DNA of 64,000 bases from assembly GCA_964016885.1 (NCBI GenBank), contig OZ024744.1, positions 119,495,697 to 119,559,696 on the forward strand, given 5' to 3'. Every line of letters begins with the position of its first letter. Within the stretch, counting starts at the first letter, position 1. The notes beneath the pieces are model-generated. The model was given only the letters and a program-made list of their open reading frames with translations, ran no database searches and was not told where the DNA came from. Made by a program: the position numbers and the translations under genes. Below are positions 43,402-55,386 of the stretch, in pieces. The stretch comes from Eledone cirrhosa. Taxonomy: Eukaryota; Mollusca; Cephalopoda; Octopoda; Eledonidae.

Positions 43402-46400
43402 CAAAGTAGCTAGTACACACTGTAAAGTGGTCATGTAGGTGTCACAACAAAGAGTACCCAGTACACACTATAAAGTTGTCATGTAGGTGTCACAACAAAG
43501 AGTACCCAGTACACACTATAAAGTTGTCATGTAGGTGTCACAACAAAAAGTACCTAGTACACATTGTAAAGTGGTCATGTAGCTGTCACAACAAGTACTC
43601 AGTACACACTGTAAAGTGGTTATGTAGGTGTCACAACAAAGAGTACCCAGTACACACTATAAAGTTGTCATGTAGCTGTCACAACAAAAAGTACCCAGTA
43701 CACACTATAAAGTTGTCATGTAGGTGTCACAACAAAGAGTACCCAGTACACACTGTAAAGTGGTCATTTAAGTGTCATAACAATAAGTACCTAGTACACT
43801 CTGTAAAGTGGTCATGTAGGTGTCACAACAAAGAGTGCCCAGTACACACTATAAAGTTGTCATGTAGGTGTCACAACAAAGAGTACCCAGTACACACTGT
43901 AAAGTGGTCATGTAGATGTCACAACAAGTACTCAGTACACACTGTAAAGTGGTCCTGTAGGTGTCACAAGTACTCAGTACACACTGTAAAGTGGTCATGT
44001 AGCTGTCACAACAAGTACTCAGTAAACACTGTAAAGTGGTCATGTAGGTGTCACAACAAGTACCCAGTAAACACTGTAAAGTCGTCATGTAGCTGACACA
44101 ACAAAGAGTACCCAGTACACTCTGTAAAGTGGTCATGTAGGTGTCACAACAAAGAGTACCCAGGACACACTATAAAGTTGTCATGTAGGTGTCACAACAA
44201 AGAGTACCCAGTACACACTGTAAAGTGGTCATGTAGATGTCACAACAAGTACTCAGTACACACTGTAAAGTGGTCGTGTAGGTGTCACAACAAAGTGTAC
44301 CCAGTACACACTGTAAAGTGGTCATTTAGGTGTCACAACAATAAGTACCTAGTACACTCTGTAAAGTGGTCATGTAGGGGTCACATCAAAAAGTACCCAG
44401 TACACACTATAAAGTTGTCATGTAGTTGTCACAACAAAAAGTACCTAGTACACTCTGTAAAGTTGTCATGTAGGTGTCACAACAAGTACTCAGTACACAC
44501 TGTAAATTGGTCATGTAGGTGTCACAACAAGTACTCAGTACACACTGTAAAGTGGTCATGTAGCTGTCACAACAAGTACTCAGTACACACTGTAAAGTGG
44601 TAATGTAGGTGTCACAACAAGTACCCAGTAAACACTGTAAAGTCGTCATGTAGCTGTCACAACAAAGAGTACCCAGTACACACTATAAAGTTGTCATGTA
44701 GGTGTCACAACAAAAGGTACCCAGTACACACTGTTAAGTTGTCATGTAGGTGTCACAACAAAGAGTACCCAGTACACAGTGTAAAGTGGTCATGTAGGTG
44801 TCACAACAAAGAGTACCCAGTATACACTGTAAAGTGGTCATGTAGCTGTCACAACAAAGAGTACCCAGTACACACTGTAAAGTGGTCATGTAGCTGTCAC
44901 AACAAAGAGTACCCAGTACACACTGTAAAGTGGTCATGTAGGTGTCACAACAAAAAGTACACAGTACACACTGTAAAGTGGTCATGTAGCTGTCACAACA
45001 AAAAGTACCCAGTACACACTATAAAGTTGTCATGTAGGTGTCACAACAAAGAGTTCCTAGTACACTATGTAAAGTGGTCATGTAGGTGTCACAACAAAGA
45101 GTACCCAGTACACACTGTAAAGTGGTCATTTAAGTGTCATAACAATAAGTACCTAGTACACTCTTTAAAGTCGTCATGTAGGTGTCACAACAAAGAGTTC
45201 CCAGTACACACTGTAAAGTGGTCATGTAGATGTCACAACAAGTACTCAGTACACACTGTAAAGTGGTCCTGTAGGTGTCACAAGTACTCAGTACACACTG
45301 TAAAGTGGTCATGTAGCTGTCACAACAAAGAGTACCCAGTACACACTGTAAAGTGGTCATGTAGCTGTCACAACAAAGAGTACCCAGTACACACTGTATA
45401 GTGGTCATGTAGCTGTCACAACAAAGAGTACCCAGTACACACTGTAAAGTGGTCATGTAGCTGTCACAACAAAGACTACCAAGTACACACTGTAAAGTGT
45501 CATGTAGCTGTCACAACAAAGAGTACCCAGTACACACTGTAAAGTGGTCATGTAGGTGTCACAACAAAAAGTACCCAGTCCACACTGTAAAGTGGTCATG
45601 TAGGTGTCACAACAAAGAGTTCCTAGTACACAGTGTAAAGTGGTCATGTGGGTGTCACAACAAAGAGTACCCAGTACACATTGTAAAGTGGTCATGTAGG
45701 TGTCACAACAAAGAGTTCCTAGTACACACTGTAAAGTGGACATGTGGGTGTCACAACAAAAAGTACCCATTACACACTGTAAAGTGGTAATGTAGGTGTC
45801 ACAACAAAGAGTTACCAGTACGCACTGTAAAGTGGTCATGTAGGTGTCACAACAAAAAGTACACAGTACACACTGTAAAGTGGTCATGTAGCTGTCACAA
45901 CAAAAAGTGCACCGTACACATTGTAAAGTGGTCATGTAGGTGTCACAACAAAAAGTACCCAGTACACACTGTAAAGTGGTCATGTAGGTATCACAACAAA
46001 AAGTACCTAGTACACACTGTAAAGTGGTCATGTAGATGTCACACCAAAAAGTACCCAGAACACACTGCAAAATGGTCATGTAGGTGTCACAACAAAGAGT
46101 ACCCAGCCAACACTGTAAAGTGGTCATGTAGATGTCATACCAAAAAGTACCCAGTACACACTGCAAAATGGTCATGTAGGTGTCACAACAAAGAGTACCC
46201 AGCCAACACTGTAAAGTGGTCATATACGTGTCACAAAAAAATTACCCGGTACACACTGTAAAGTGGTCATGTATGTGTCACAAAAAAAAGTACCTGGTAC
46301 ACACTGTAAAATGGTTATGTAGGTCTCACAAAAAAAAGTACCCAGTACACACTCTAAAGTGGTCATGTAGGTGTCACAACTAAAAGTACCCAGTACACAC

Positions 46401-46449
46401 TGTAAAGTGGTCATGTAGGTGTCATGACAAAAAGTACCCAGTAGTCACT
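43402..46449. repeat. 48-bp tandem array, unit 1
   Basis: About 63 units, many with a 'caaagagtaccc' variant and some shortened to 45 bp or less ('caacaagtactcagt'). Open frames on both strands come from the period. Confidence 0.95.
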
Positions 46450-46615
46450 GCAAATGTGGTTGGCATTAAGAAGTGCATCCATCTGTAGAAATCAAGCCCA
46501 AACCTGTTCTGTATGAGCAAGACATGGTCACCTGACCTGACTTGTTTCACAATGGGGCAACTCATCAAAGACATGCTAGTGTGGTTAAATGGACATTAAA
46601 CAGTGATGATGATGA
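46450..46615 (+). mobile_element. SINE body, unit 2
   Basis: As in unit 1 but with 'catccatctgtag' for 'catccagctgtag', a variant shared with units 3 and 4. Confidence 0.85.
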
Positions 46616-48369
46616 AAACAGGACCCTGACACCATTGTTAAAGGGGTCCTGTTCATTATGTAGAAAAAGGGGCAATACGGTGCAGCAAGGGTAAGTTATG
46701 TGTTGTGAGAGACTGACAGAAAATGTAAACTTTGTAAATGGAGAATACACAGGTGTAGTTTCTATTACATGGGTAATCTAATGATAAGTGGATGGGATTT
46801 ACTGAAAGTAGACAGAATAAGAATGGGTGAGGGTGGAGGGAGATATTATTTTTGTTGGTAGTAAAAGGTTTCTATGTAGTCGCCTTCTTTGTCGAAAAAC
46901 AAAGAAGGTCAAGAATTGATGAATTCCTAGTTTCACTTTAGAGATCATCAGGGCTTTGCGTTTCTAGATACACCACTCTTGGGTCCGAAATAACAGCTGG
47001 GGTGAAATAGATGGTATGGAACAAACGGGGTGGAATGGAATAAGTGGGTCTGGGTTGGAAAATCAGTAATTTTTTCTAGGTTGCCTCTATTGATAATTTT
47101 AAAAACCAGAATTAGTCGTTTAGTATACATATTGAGACCCAACCCATCCTATTTATTTTATAACATATGGTATTTCTAATAATGTACTTTTTTCGTCATG
47201 TATAATGTTTTTTAATGTCTAAATGAAAATTGTCACAGGAATGCTACCACTTAAAATAACATTTATCAGGAGATAGATTAGCAACATTTAATAAGAGGTA
47301 GGGGTGGAATAATAGCGGTGTTGGAACATTAATAAGAGCGGGAGAGTCATTTGAGTACATTTTCGCATCAACTTTGTAATTAGCAAAAGTTAATAATTTT
47401 ATTAGTTGATGTACAAATATTACGTTTAAATAATTTTGAAGAAGCAGAAAAAGAAAAAGTATATTTCATTTAAGTACATCCAAACATAAACTCACTATAT
47501 ATATATATTGGGAATAATTTATGTCAAGTTTTAATTCAAAATATATTTACTTTAATAAGTCATAACACAGTAATATCATTTAAGACAACAGTGTCCTTCG
47601 ATTACCTCCCTTGTTACATATATTACAATTTATTTTAGAATTGGGGCAAGGCCACCTAAATTAATGATTTTATGGGGTGTTTGCCTCTCCTTTTCATTTA
47701 TGGCTTTTATAGTCCTCTTCTATACACCGAGGTTTGCCTTTCTTTTCCCTTTCCCCCTATTTATTTTTCATTTCTTAATTTTGTCTTTATCCTTTTATTT
47801 TTTATATTTGCATCATTAACAAAAAAATTAAGTCAGAATTATATGAGTGGCACAAATATTTCCATCGGAATATCTAATCAGGGAATAGACGATTATTAGG
47901 GGTTCGTTTCAATTCCACACAATATCGTTAATAAATCTGCTTCTGACTGTTATTTGAGGCTATCTCACCATATGCATGTATATCTTTTATAAATACCATT
48001 TATCAAGTTTTTATTATATAAAATAAATATAAATAACATTACAAATTGCTCACAATTCTTTCAGAATAACATTACCAATATAATGTTGATAAACACAAAT
48101 ATAAACACATATAACAAATAAAATTAACTATTGCTAGGAACCTCACAAAAACAACAAGAAAATATATGACCTGAGCGAGAGGAAGAAAAAAGAAGGAAAA
48201 GACAAAACAAAGGAAGGAAGCAAACACAAAAACGACCTTCATTCACCAGTGACAATTAGTCGAACGTCACAAGAGTCAATAGACAGCAATTGGGACAATT
48301 AGTCACACGTCACAAGTGTCAACTGAATATTTTGAGGCAACATTACCAAGAGTGATGACAAGGCTGAAA
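46616..48369. other. Spacer of macrosatellite unit 2, no gene
   Basis: Aligns throughout with 41651-43401. Both hairpins are conserved. Confidence 0.6.
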
Positions 48370-51300
48370 CAAAGTAGCTAGTACACACTGTAAAGTGGTC
48401 ATGTAGGTGTCACAACAAAGAGTACCCAGTACACACTATAAAGTTGTCATGTAGGTGTCACAACAAAGAGTACCCAGTACACACTATAAAGTTGTCATGT
48501 AGGTGTCACAACAAAAAGTACCTAGTACACATTGTAAAGTGGTCATGTAGCTGTCACAACAAGTACTCAGTACACACTGTAAAGTGGTTATGTAGGTGTC
48601 ACAACAAAGAGTACCCAGTACACACTATAAAGTTGTCATGTAGCTGTCACAACAAAAAGTACCCAGTACACACTATAAAGTTGTCATGTAGGTGTCACAA
48701 CAAAGAGTACCCAGTACACACTGTAAAGTGGTCATTTAAGTGTCATAACAATAAGTACCTAGTACACTCTGTAAAGTGGTCATGTAGGTGTCACAACAAA
48801 GAGTGCCCAGTACACACTATAAAGTTGTCATGTAGGTGTCACAACAAAGAGTACCCAGTACACACTGTAAAGTGGTCATGTAGATGTCACAACAAGTACT
48901 CAGTACACACTGTAAAGTGGTCCTGTAGGTGTCACAAGTACTCAGTACACACTGTAAAGTGGTCATGTAGCTGTCACAACAAGTACTCAGTAAACACTGT
49001 AAAGTGGTCATGTAGGTGTCACAACAAGTACCCAGTAAACACTGTAAAGTCGTCATGTAGCTGACACAACAAAGAGTACCCAGTACACTCTGTAAAGTGG
49101 TCATGTAGGTGTCACAACAAAGAGTACCCAGGACACACTATAAAGTTGTCATGTAGGTGTCACAACAAAGAGTACCCAGTACACACTGTAAAGTGGTCAT
49201 GTAGATGTCACAACAAGTACTCAGTACACACTGTAAAGTGGTCGTGTAGGTGTCACAACAAAGTGTACCCAGTACACACTGTAAAGTGGTCATTTAGGTG
49301 TCACAACAATAAGTACCTAGTACACTCTGTAAAGTGGTCATGTAGGGGTCACATCAAAAAGTACCCAGTACACACTATAAAGTTGTCATGTAGTTGTCAC
49401 AACAAAAAGTACCTAGTACACTCTGTAAAGTTGTCATGTAGGTGTCACAACAAGTACTCAGTACACACTGTAAATTGGTCATGTAGGTGTCACAACAAGT
49501 ACTCAGTACACACTGTAAAGTGGTCATGTAGCTGTCACAACAAGTACTCAGTACACACTGTAAAGTGGTAATGTAGGTGTCACAACAAGTACCCAGTAAA
49601 CACTGTAAAGTCGTCATGTAGCTGTCACAACAAAGAGTACCCAGTACACACTATAAAGTTGTCATGTAGGTGTCACAACAAAAGGTACCCAGTACACACT
49701 GTTAAGTTGTCATGTAGGTGTCACAACAAAGAGTACCCAGTACACAGTGTAAAGTGGTCATGTAGGTGTCACAACAAAGAGTACCCAGTATACACTGTAA
49801 AGTGGTCATGTAGCTGTCACAACAAAGAGTACCCAGTACACACTGTAAAGTGGTCATGTAGCTGTCACAACAAAGAGTACCCAGTACACACTGTAAAGTG
49901 GTCATGTAGGTGTCACAACAAAAAGTACACAGTACACACTGTAAAGTGGTCATGTAGCTGTCACAACAAAAAGTACCCAGTACACACTATAAAGTTGTCA
50001 TGTAGGTGTCACAACAAAGAGTTCCTAGTACACTATGTAAAGTGGTCATGTAGGTGTCACAACAAAGAGTACCCAGTACACACTGTAAAGTGGTCATTTA
50101 AGTGTCATAACAATAAGTACCTAGTACACTCTTTAAAGTCGTCATGTAGGTGTCACAACAAAGAGTTCCCAGTACACACTATAAAGTTGTCATGTAGGTG
50201 TCACAACAAAGAGTACCCAGTACACACTGTAAAGTGGTCATGTAGATGTCACAACAAGTACTCAGTACACACTGTAAAGTGGTCCTGTAGGTGTCACAAG
50301 TACTCAGTACACACTGTAAAGTGGTCATGTAGCTGTCACAACAAAGAGTACCCAGTACACACTGTAAAGTGGTCATGTAGCTGTCACAACAAAGAGTACC
50401 CAGTACACACTGTATAGTGGTCATGTAGCTGTCACAACAAAGAGTACCCAGTACACACTGTAAAGTGGTCATGTAGCTGTCACAACAAAGACTACCAAGT
50501 ACACACTGTAAAGTGTCATGTAGCTGTCACAACAAAGAGTACCCAGTACACACTGTAAAGTGGTCATGTAGGTGTCACAACAAAAAGTACCCAGTCCACA
50601 CTGTAAAGTGGTCATGTAGGTGTCACAACAAAGAGTTCCTAGTACACAGTGTAAAGTGGTCATGTGGGTGTCACAACAAAGAGTACCCAGTACACATTGT
50701 AAAGTGGTCATGTAGGTGTCACAACAAAGAGTTCCTAGTACACACTGTAAAGTGGACATGTGGGTGTCACAACAAAAAGTACCCATTACACACTGTAAAG
50801 TGGTAATGTAGGTGTCACAACAAAGAGTTACCAGTACGCACTGTAAAGTGGTCATGTAGGTGTCACAACAAAAAGTACACAGTACACACTGTAAAGTGGT
50901 CATGTAGCTGTCACAACAAAAAGTGCACCGTACACATTGTAAAGTGGTCATGTAGGTGTCACAACAAAAAGTACCCAGTACACACTGTAAAGTGGTCATG
51001 TAGGTATCACAACAAAAAGTACCTAGTACACACTGTAAAGTGGTCATGTAGATGTCACACCAAAAAGTACCCAGAACACACTGCAAAATGGTCATGTAGG
51101 TGTCACAACAAAGAGTACCCAGCCAACACTGTAAAGTGGTCATGTAGATGTCATACCAAAAAGTACCCAGTACACACTGCAAAATGGTCATGTAGGTGTC
51201 ACAACAAAGAGTACCCAGCCAACACTGTAAAGTGGTCATATACGTGTCACAAAAAAATTACCCGGTACACACTGTAAAGTGGTCATGTATGTGTCACAAA

Positions 51301-51465
51301 AAAAAGTACCTGGTACACACTGTAAAATGGTTATGTAGGTCTCACAAAAAAAAGTACCCAGTACACACTCTAAAGTGGTCATGTAGGTGTCACAACTAAA
51401 AGTACCCAGTACACACTGTAAAGTGGTCATGTAGGTGTCATGACAAAAAGTACCCAGTAGTCACT
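48370..51465. repeat. 48-bp tandem array, unit 2
   Basis: Nearly identical in monomer order to 43402-46449, with one monomer added. Confidence 0.95.
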
Positions 51466-51631
51466 GCAAATGTGGTTGGCATTAAGAAGTGCATCCATCT
51501 GTAGAAATCAAGCCCAAACCTGTTCTGTATGAGCAAGACATGGTCACCTGACCTGACTTGTTTCACAATGGGGCAACTCATCAAAGACATGCTAGTGTGG
51601 TTAAATGGACATTAAACAGTGATGATGATGA
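51466..51631 (+). mobile_element. SINE body, unit 3
   Basis: Matches the unit 2 copy, including 'catccatctgtag'. Confidence 0.85.
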
Positions 51632-53385
51632 AAACAGGACCCTGACACCATTGTTAAAGGGGTCCTGTTCATTATGTAGAAAAAGGGGCAATACGGTGCA
51701 GCAAGGGTAAGTTATGTGTTGTGAGAGACTGACAGAAAATGTAAACTTTGTAAATGGAGAATACACAGGTGTAGTTTCTATTACATGGGTAATCTAATGA
51801 TAAGTGGATGGGATTTACTGAAAGTAGACAGAATAAGAATGGGTGAGGGTGGAGGGAGATATTATTTTTGTTGGTAGTAAAAGGTTTCTATGTAGTCGCC
51901 TTCTTTGTCGAAAAACAAAGAAGGTCAAGAATTGATGAATTCCTAGTTTCACTTTAGAGATCATCAGGGCTTTGCGTTTCTAGATACACCACTCTTGGGT
52001 CCGAAATAACAGCTGGGGTGAAATAGATGGTATGGAACAAACGGGGTGGAATGGAATAAGTGGGTCTGGGTTGGAAAATCAGTAATTTTTTCTAGGTTGC
52101 CTCTATTGATAATTTTAAAAACCAGAATTAGTCGTTTAGTATACATATTGAGACCCAACCCATCCTATTTATTTTATAACATATGGTATTTCTAATAATG
52201 TACTTTTTTCGTCATGTATAATGTTTTTTAATGTCTAAATGAAAATTGTCACAGGAATGCTACCACTTAAAATAACATTTATCAGGAGATAGATTAGCAA
52301 CATTTAATAAGAGGTAGGGGTGGAATAATAGCGGTGTTGGAACATTAATAAGAGCGGGAGAGTCATTTGAGTACATTTTCGCATCAACTTTGTAATTAGC
52401 AAAAGTTAATAATTTTATTAGTTGATGTACAAATATTACGTTTAAATAATTTTGAAGAAGCAGAAAAAGAAAAAGTATATTTCATTTAAGTACATCCAAA
52501 CATAAACTCACTATATATATATATTGGGAATAATTTATGTCAAGTTTTAATTCAAAATATATTTACTTTAATAAGTCATAACACAGTAATATCATTTAAG
52601 ACAACAGTGTCCTTCGATTACCTCCCTTGTTACATATATTACAATTTATTTTAGAATTGGGGCAAGGCCACCTAAATTAATGATTTTATGGGGTGTTTGC
52701 CTCTCCTTTTCATTTATGGCTTTTATAGTCCTCTTCTATACACCGAGGTTTGCCTTTCTTTTCCCTTTCCCCCTATTTATTTTTCATTTCTTAATTTTGT
52801 CTTTATCCTTTTATTTTTTATATTTGCATCATTAACAAAAAAATTAAGTCAGAATTATATGAGTGGCACAAATATTTCCATCGGAATATCTAATCAGGGA
52901 ATAGACGATTGTTAGGGTTTCGTTTCAATTCCACACAATATCGTTAATAAATCTGCTTCTGACTGTTATTTGAGGCTATCTTACCATATCCAGGTATATC
53001 TTTTATAAATACCATTTATCAAGTTTTTATTATATAAAATAAATATAAATAACATTACAAATTGCTCACAATTCTTTCAGAATAACATTACCAATATAAT
53101 GTTGACAAACACAAATATAAACACATATAACAAATAAAATTAACTATTGCTAGGAACCTCACAAAAACAACAAGAAAATATATGACCAGAGCGAGAGGAA
53201 GAAAAAAGAAGGAAAAGACAAAACAAAGGAAGGAAGCAAACACAAAAACGACCTTCATTCACCAGTGACAATTAGTCGCACGTCACAAGAGTCAATAGAC
53301 AGCAATTGGGACAATTAGTCACACGTCACAAGTGTCAACTGAATATTTTGAGGCAACATTACCATGAGTGATGACAAGGCTGAAA
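51632..53385. other. Spacer of macrosatellite unit 3, no gene
   Basis: Up to about 52910 it follows unit 2; after that it follows unit 4. Confidence 0.6.
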
Positions 53386-54556
53386 CAAAGTAGCTAGTAC
53401 ACACTGTAAAGTGGTCATGTAGGTGTCACAACAAAGAGTACCCAGTACACACTGTAAAGTGGTCATGTAGGTGTCACAACAAAGAGTACCCAGTACACAC
53501 TGTAAAGTTGTCATGTAGGTGTCACAACAAAGAGTACCCAGTACACACTATAAAGTTGTCATGTAGGTGTCACAACAAAGAGTACCCAGTACACACTGTA
53601 AAGTTGTCATGTAGGTGTCACAACAAAGAGTACCCAGTACACACTGTAAAGTGGTCATGTAGGTGTCACAACAAAGAGTACCCAGTACACACTATAAAGT
53701 TGTCATGTAGGTGTCACAACAAAGAGTACCCAGTACACACTGTAAAGTGGTCATGTAGGTGTCACAACAAAGAGTACCCAGTACACACTGTAAAGTGGTC
53801 ATGTAGGTGTCACAACAAAGAGTACCCAGTACACACTATAAAGTTGTCATGTAGGTGTCACAACAAAGAGTACCCAGTACACACTATAAAGTTGTCATGA
53901 AGTTGTCACAACAAAGAGTACCCAGTACACATTATACAGTTGTCATGTAGCTGTCACAACAAAAAGTACCCAGTACACACTATAAAGTTGTCATGTAGGT
54001 GTCACAACAAAGAGTACCCAGTACACACTATAAAGTTGTCATGTAGGTGTCACAACAAGAGTACCCAGTACACACTGTAAAGTGGTCATGTAGGTGTCAC
54101 AACAAGAGTACCCAGTACACTCTGTAAAGTGGTCATGTAGCTGTCAAAACAAAACTATCTAGTACACTCTGTAAAGTTTTCATGTAGGTCTCACAACAAA
54201 AAGTACCCAGTACACACTATAAAGTGGGCATGTAGTGTCACAACAAAAAGTACCCAGTGCACACAGTAAAGTGGTCATGTAGGTATCACAACAAAAAGTA
54301 CCTAGTACATACTATAAAGTTGTCATGTAGGTGTCACAACAAAGAGTACTCAGTACACACTATAGAGTTGTCATGTAGCTGTCACAACAAAAAGTACGCA
54401 GTACACACTATAAATTTTTCATGTAGGTGTCACAACAAAAAGTACCCAGTACACACTGCAAAATGGTCATGTAGGTGACACAACAAAGAGTACCCAGCCA
54501 ACACTGTAAAGTGATCATGTAGGTGTCATGACAAAGAGTACCTGGGACACACTGTA
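53386..54556. repeat. 48-bp tandem array, unit 3, 5' side of the LTR element
   Basis: About 24 units; very homogeneous 'caaagagtacccagtacac' monomers in the first half. Confidence 0.95.
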
Positions 54557-54582
54557 AAGTGAGATAGCTTTTTCTAACCACA
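54557..54582 (+). repeat. 5' LTR remnant (26 bp)
   Basis: Identical over 26 bp to 58452-58477 (starts 'aagtgagatagc', ends 'ctaaccaca'). Array sequence 'actgtaa' precedes it directly. Confidence 0.88.
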
Positions 54583-54624
54583 AGCTATTTCGGCGACTGA
54601 AAAAAAAAAAAAAAAAATCAGAAG
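54583..54624 (+). other. Short leader with A18 run before gag
   Basis: After the LTR end come 'agctatttcggcgactg', a run of 18 A (54600-54617) and 'tcagaag', then the gag ATG. A primer-binding site is expected just after the LTR; 'tttcggcgactg' could be it, but I could not assign a tRNA. Confidence 0.4.
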
Positions 54625-55386
54625 ATGGCGACACGACTACGGATGAACAAAGCTATCAGGGCATTCACCGGGGAAGGTGATGTTGTCGCTTGGCTGGGGA
54701 AGGTTCGGCTGGTCACAAGCTTGCAGAAGATAGAGGACGTGGCCGGCCTCATGGCATTGTACCTCGAGGGCGACGCGCTGGTACTCTTCCTTGAGTTGGA
54801 CGAGCACAGCCAAAGAGATGTGCAGAAGATTGAGAGGCGTCTGATGGATGCATTCGCCGGGGGACCGTTGGCAGCTTTTGCTAAGCTGGCGAGAATCAGG
54901 TGGAATGGTGAGCGCGTCGACATTTTCGCAGGGGAAATAAGGCGGTTGGCTATGTTGGCCGGCTACCAGGCGGAATGCGAACGCACGGTGCGGTTGGCGT
55001 TCATTAATGGATTTCCGGACGACATAGCGGTGAAACTGCAGCAAGTCCCGGGTTATAAAGAGATGGAAATGCGTTCACTGGTGGAACAAGTCCGGATCAT
55101 AGCGGAAGATGCCAAAAATAGTGTTGCGGCGATAGCAACTACGGAGGCTCAGGACACCTGGCAGCGAAATGGTGAAAGGGAGGCAACCTCGGCACGCGGC
55201 CATCCGCGTGCGTTTAGGGGGCGCTGTTTTCGTTGCCAGGGCCCGCATATGGCTAGAGACTGTAGAGAGTCGAAGCCGGAGATAATTTGCTACCGGTGTA
55301 AGCGACCAAGCCACATCGCTACTAACTGCGACCAGGAAAACGATCCAAGGGGAACTACTGCGCCGGTAGTTGCCCCTTACGAGTAG
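54625..55386 (+). CDS. gag: Gag-like protein with two zinc knuckles
   Basis: A 253-residue frame from the ATG after the A run (ATGGCGACACG) to a TAG at 55384. It would form the particle and bind element RNA. The N-terminal 190 residues are mostly helical in character (VVAWLGKVRLVTSLQKIEDV; LAAFAKLARIRWNGERVDIF; LVEQVRIIAEDAKN) and resemble retrotransposon capsid regions. Zinc knuckle 1 is Cys201-x2-Cys204-x3-His208-x4-Cys213, one residue shorter than usual; knuckle 2 is canonical Cys222-x2-Cys225-x4-His230-x4-Cys235. The frame overlaps pol (open from 55326) by about 60 nt, with pol in the -1 frame. A second copy at 62227-62988 has the same length and protein. Confidence 0.88.
   Translation: MATRLRMNKAIRAFTGEGDVVAWLGKVRLVTSLQKIEDVAGLMALYLEGDALVLFLELDEHSQRDVQKIERRLMDAFAGGPLAAFAKLARIRWNGERVDIFAGEIRRLAMLAGYQAECERTVRLAFINGFPDDIAVKLQQVPGYKEMEMRSLVEQVRIIAEDAKNSVAAIATTEAQDTWQRNGEREATSARGHPRAFRGRCFRCQGPHMARDCRESKPEIICYRCKRPSHIATNCDQENDPRGTTAPVVAPYE

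Larger units (their letters stand above)
41485..46449. repeat. Macrosatellite unit 1 (~4.97 kb)
   Basis: SINE body, AT-rich spacer and 48-bp array in tandem. Unit 2 follows at an offset of 4,965 bp at the SINE and 4,968 bp in the array. Unit 1 has private differences in the first part of its spacer (for example 'aagtaggtctggg' against 'aagtgggtctggg'). Confidence 0.93.
46450..51465. repeat. Macrosatellite unit 2 (~5.02 kb)
   Basis: Same structure as unit 1: SINE body 46450-46615, spacer 46616-48369, 48-bp array 48370-51465. It has one extra 48-bp monomer relative to unit 1 (about 50170-50217). The front of its spacer matches units 3 and 4; the back of its spacer and its array match unit 1. 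Confidence 0.95.

Noticed and set aside
47672..47899. 75-codon hydrophobic frame in the spacers (also at 42625, 52688 and 60242) that could be read as a membrane peptide
   Set aside because: The F/L/S-rich composition comes from T-rich DNA; the unit 1 version differs in its start, and no conservation beyond the copy-to-copy identity of the macrosatellite is shown.
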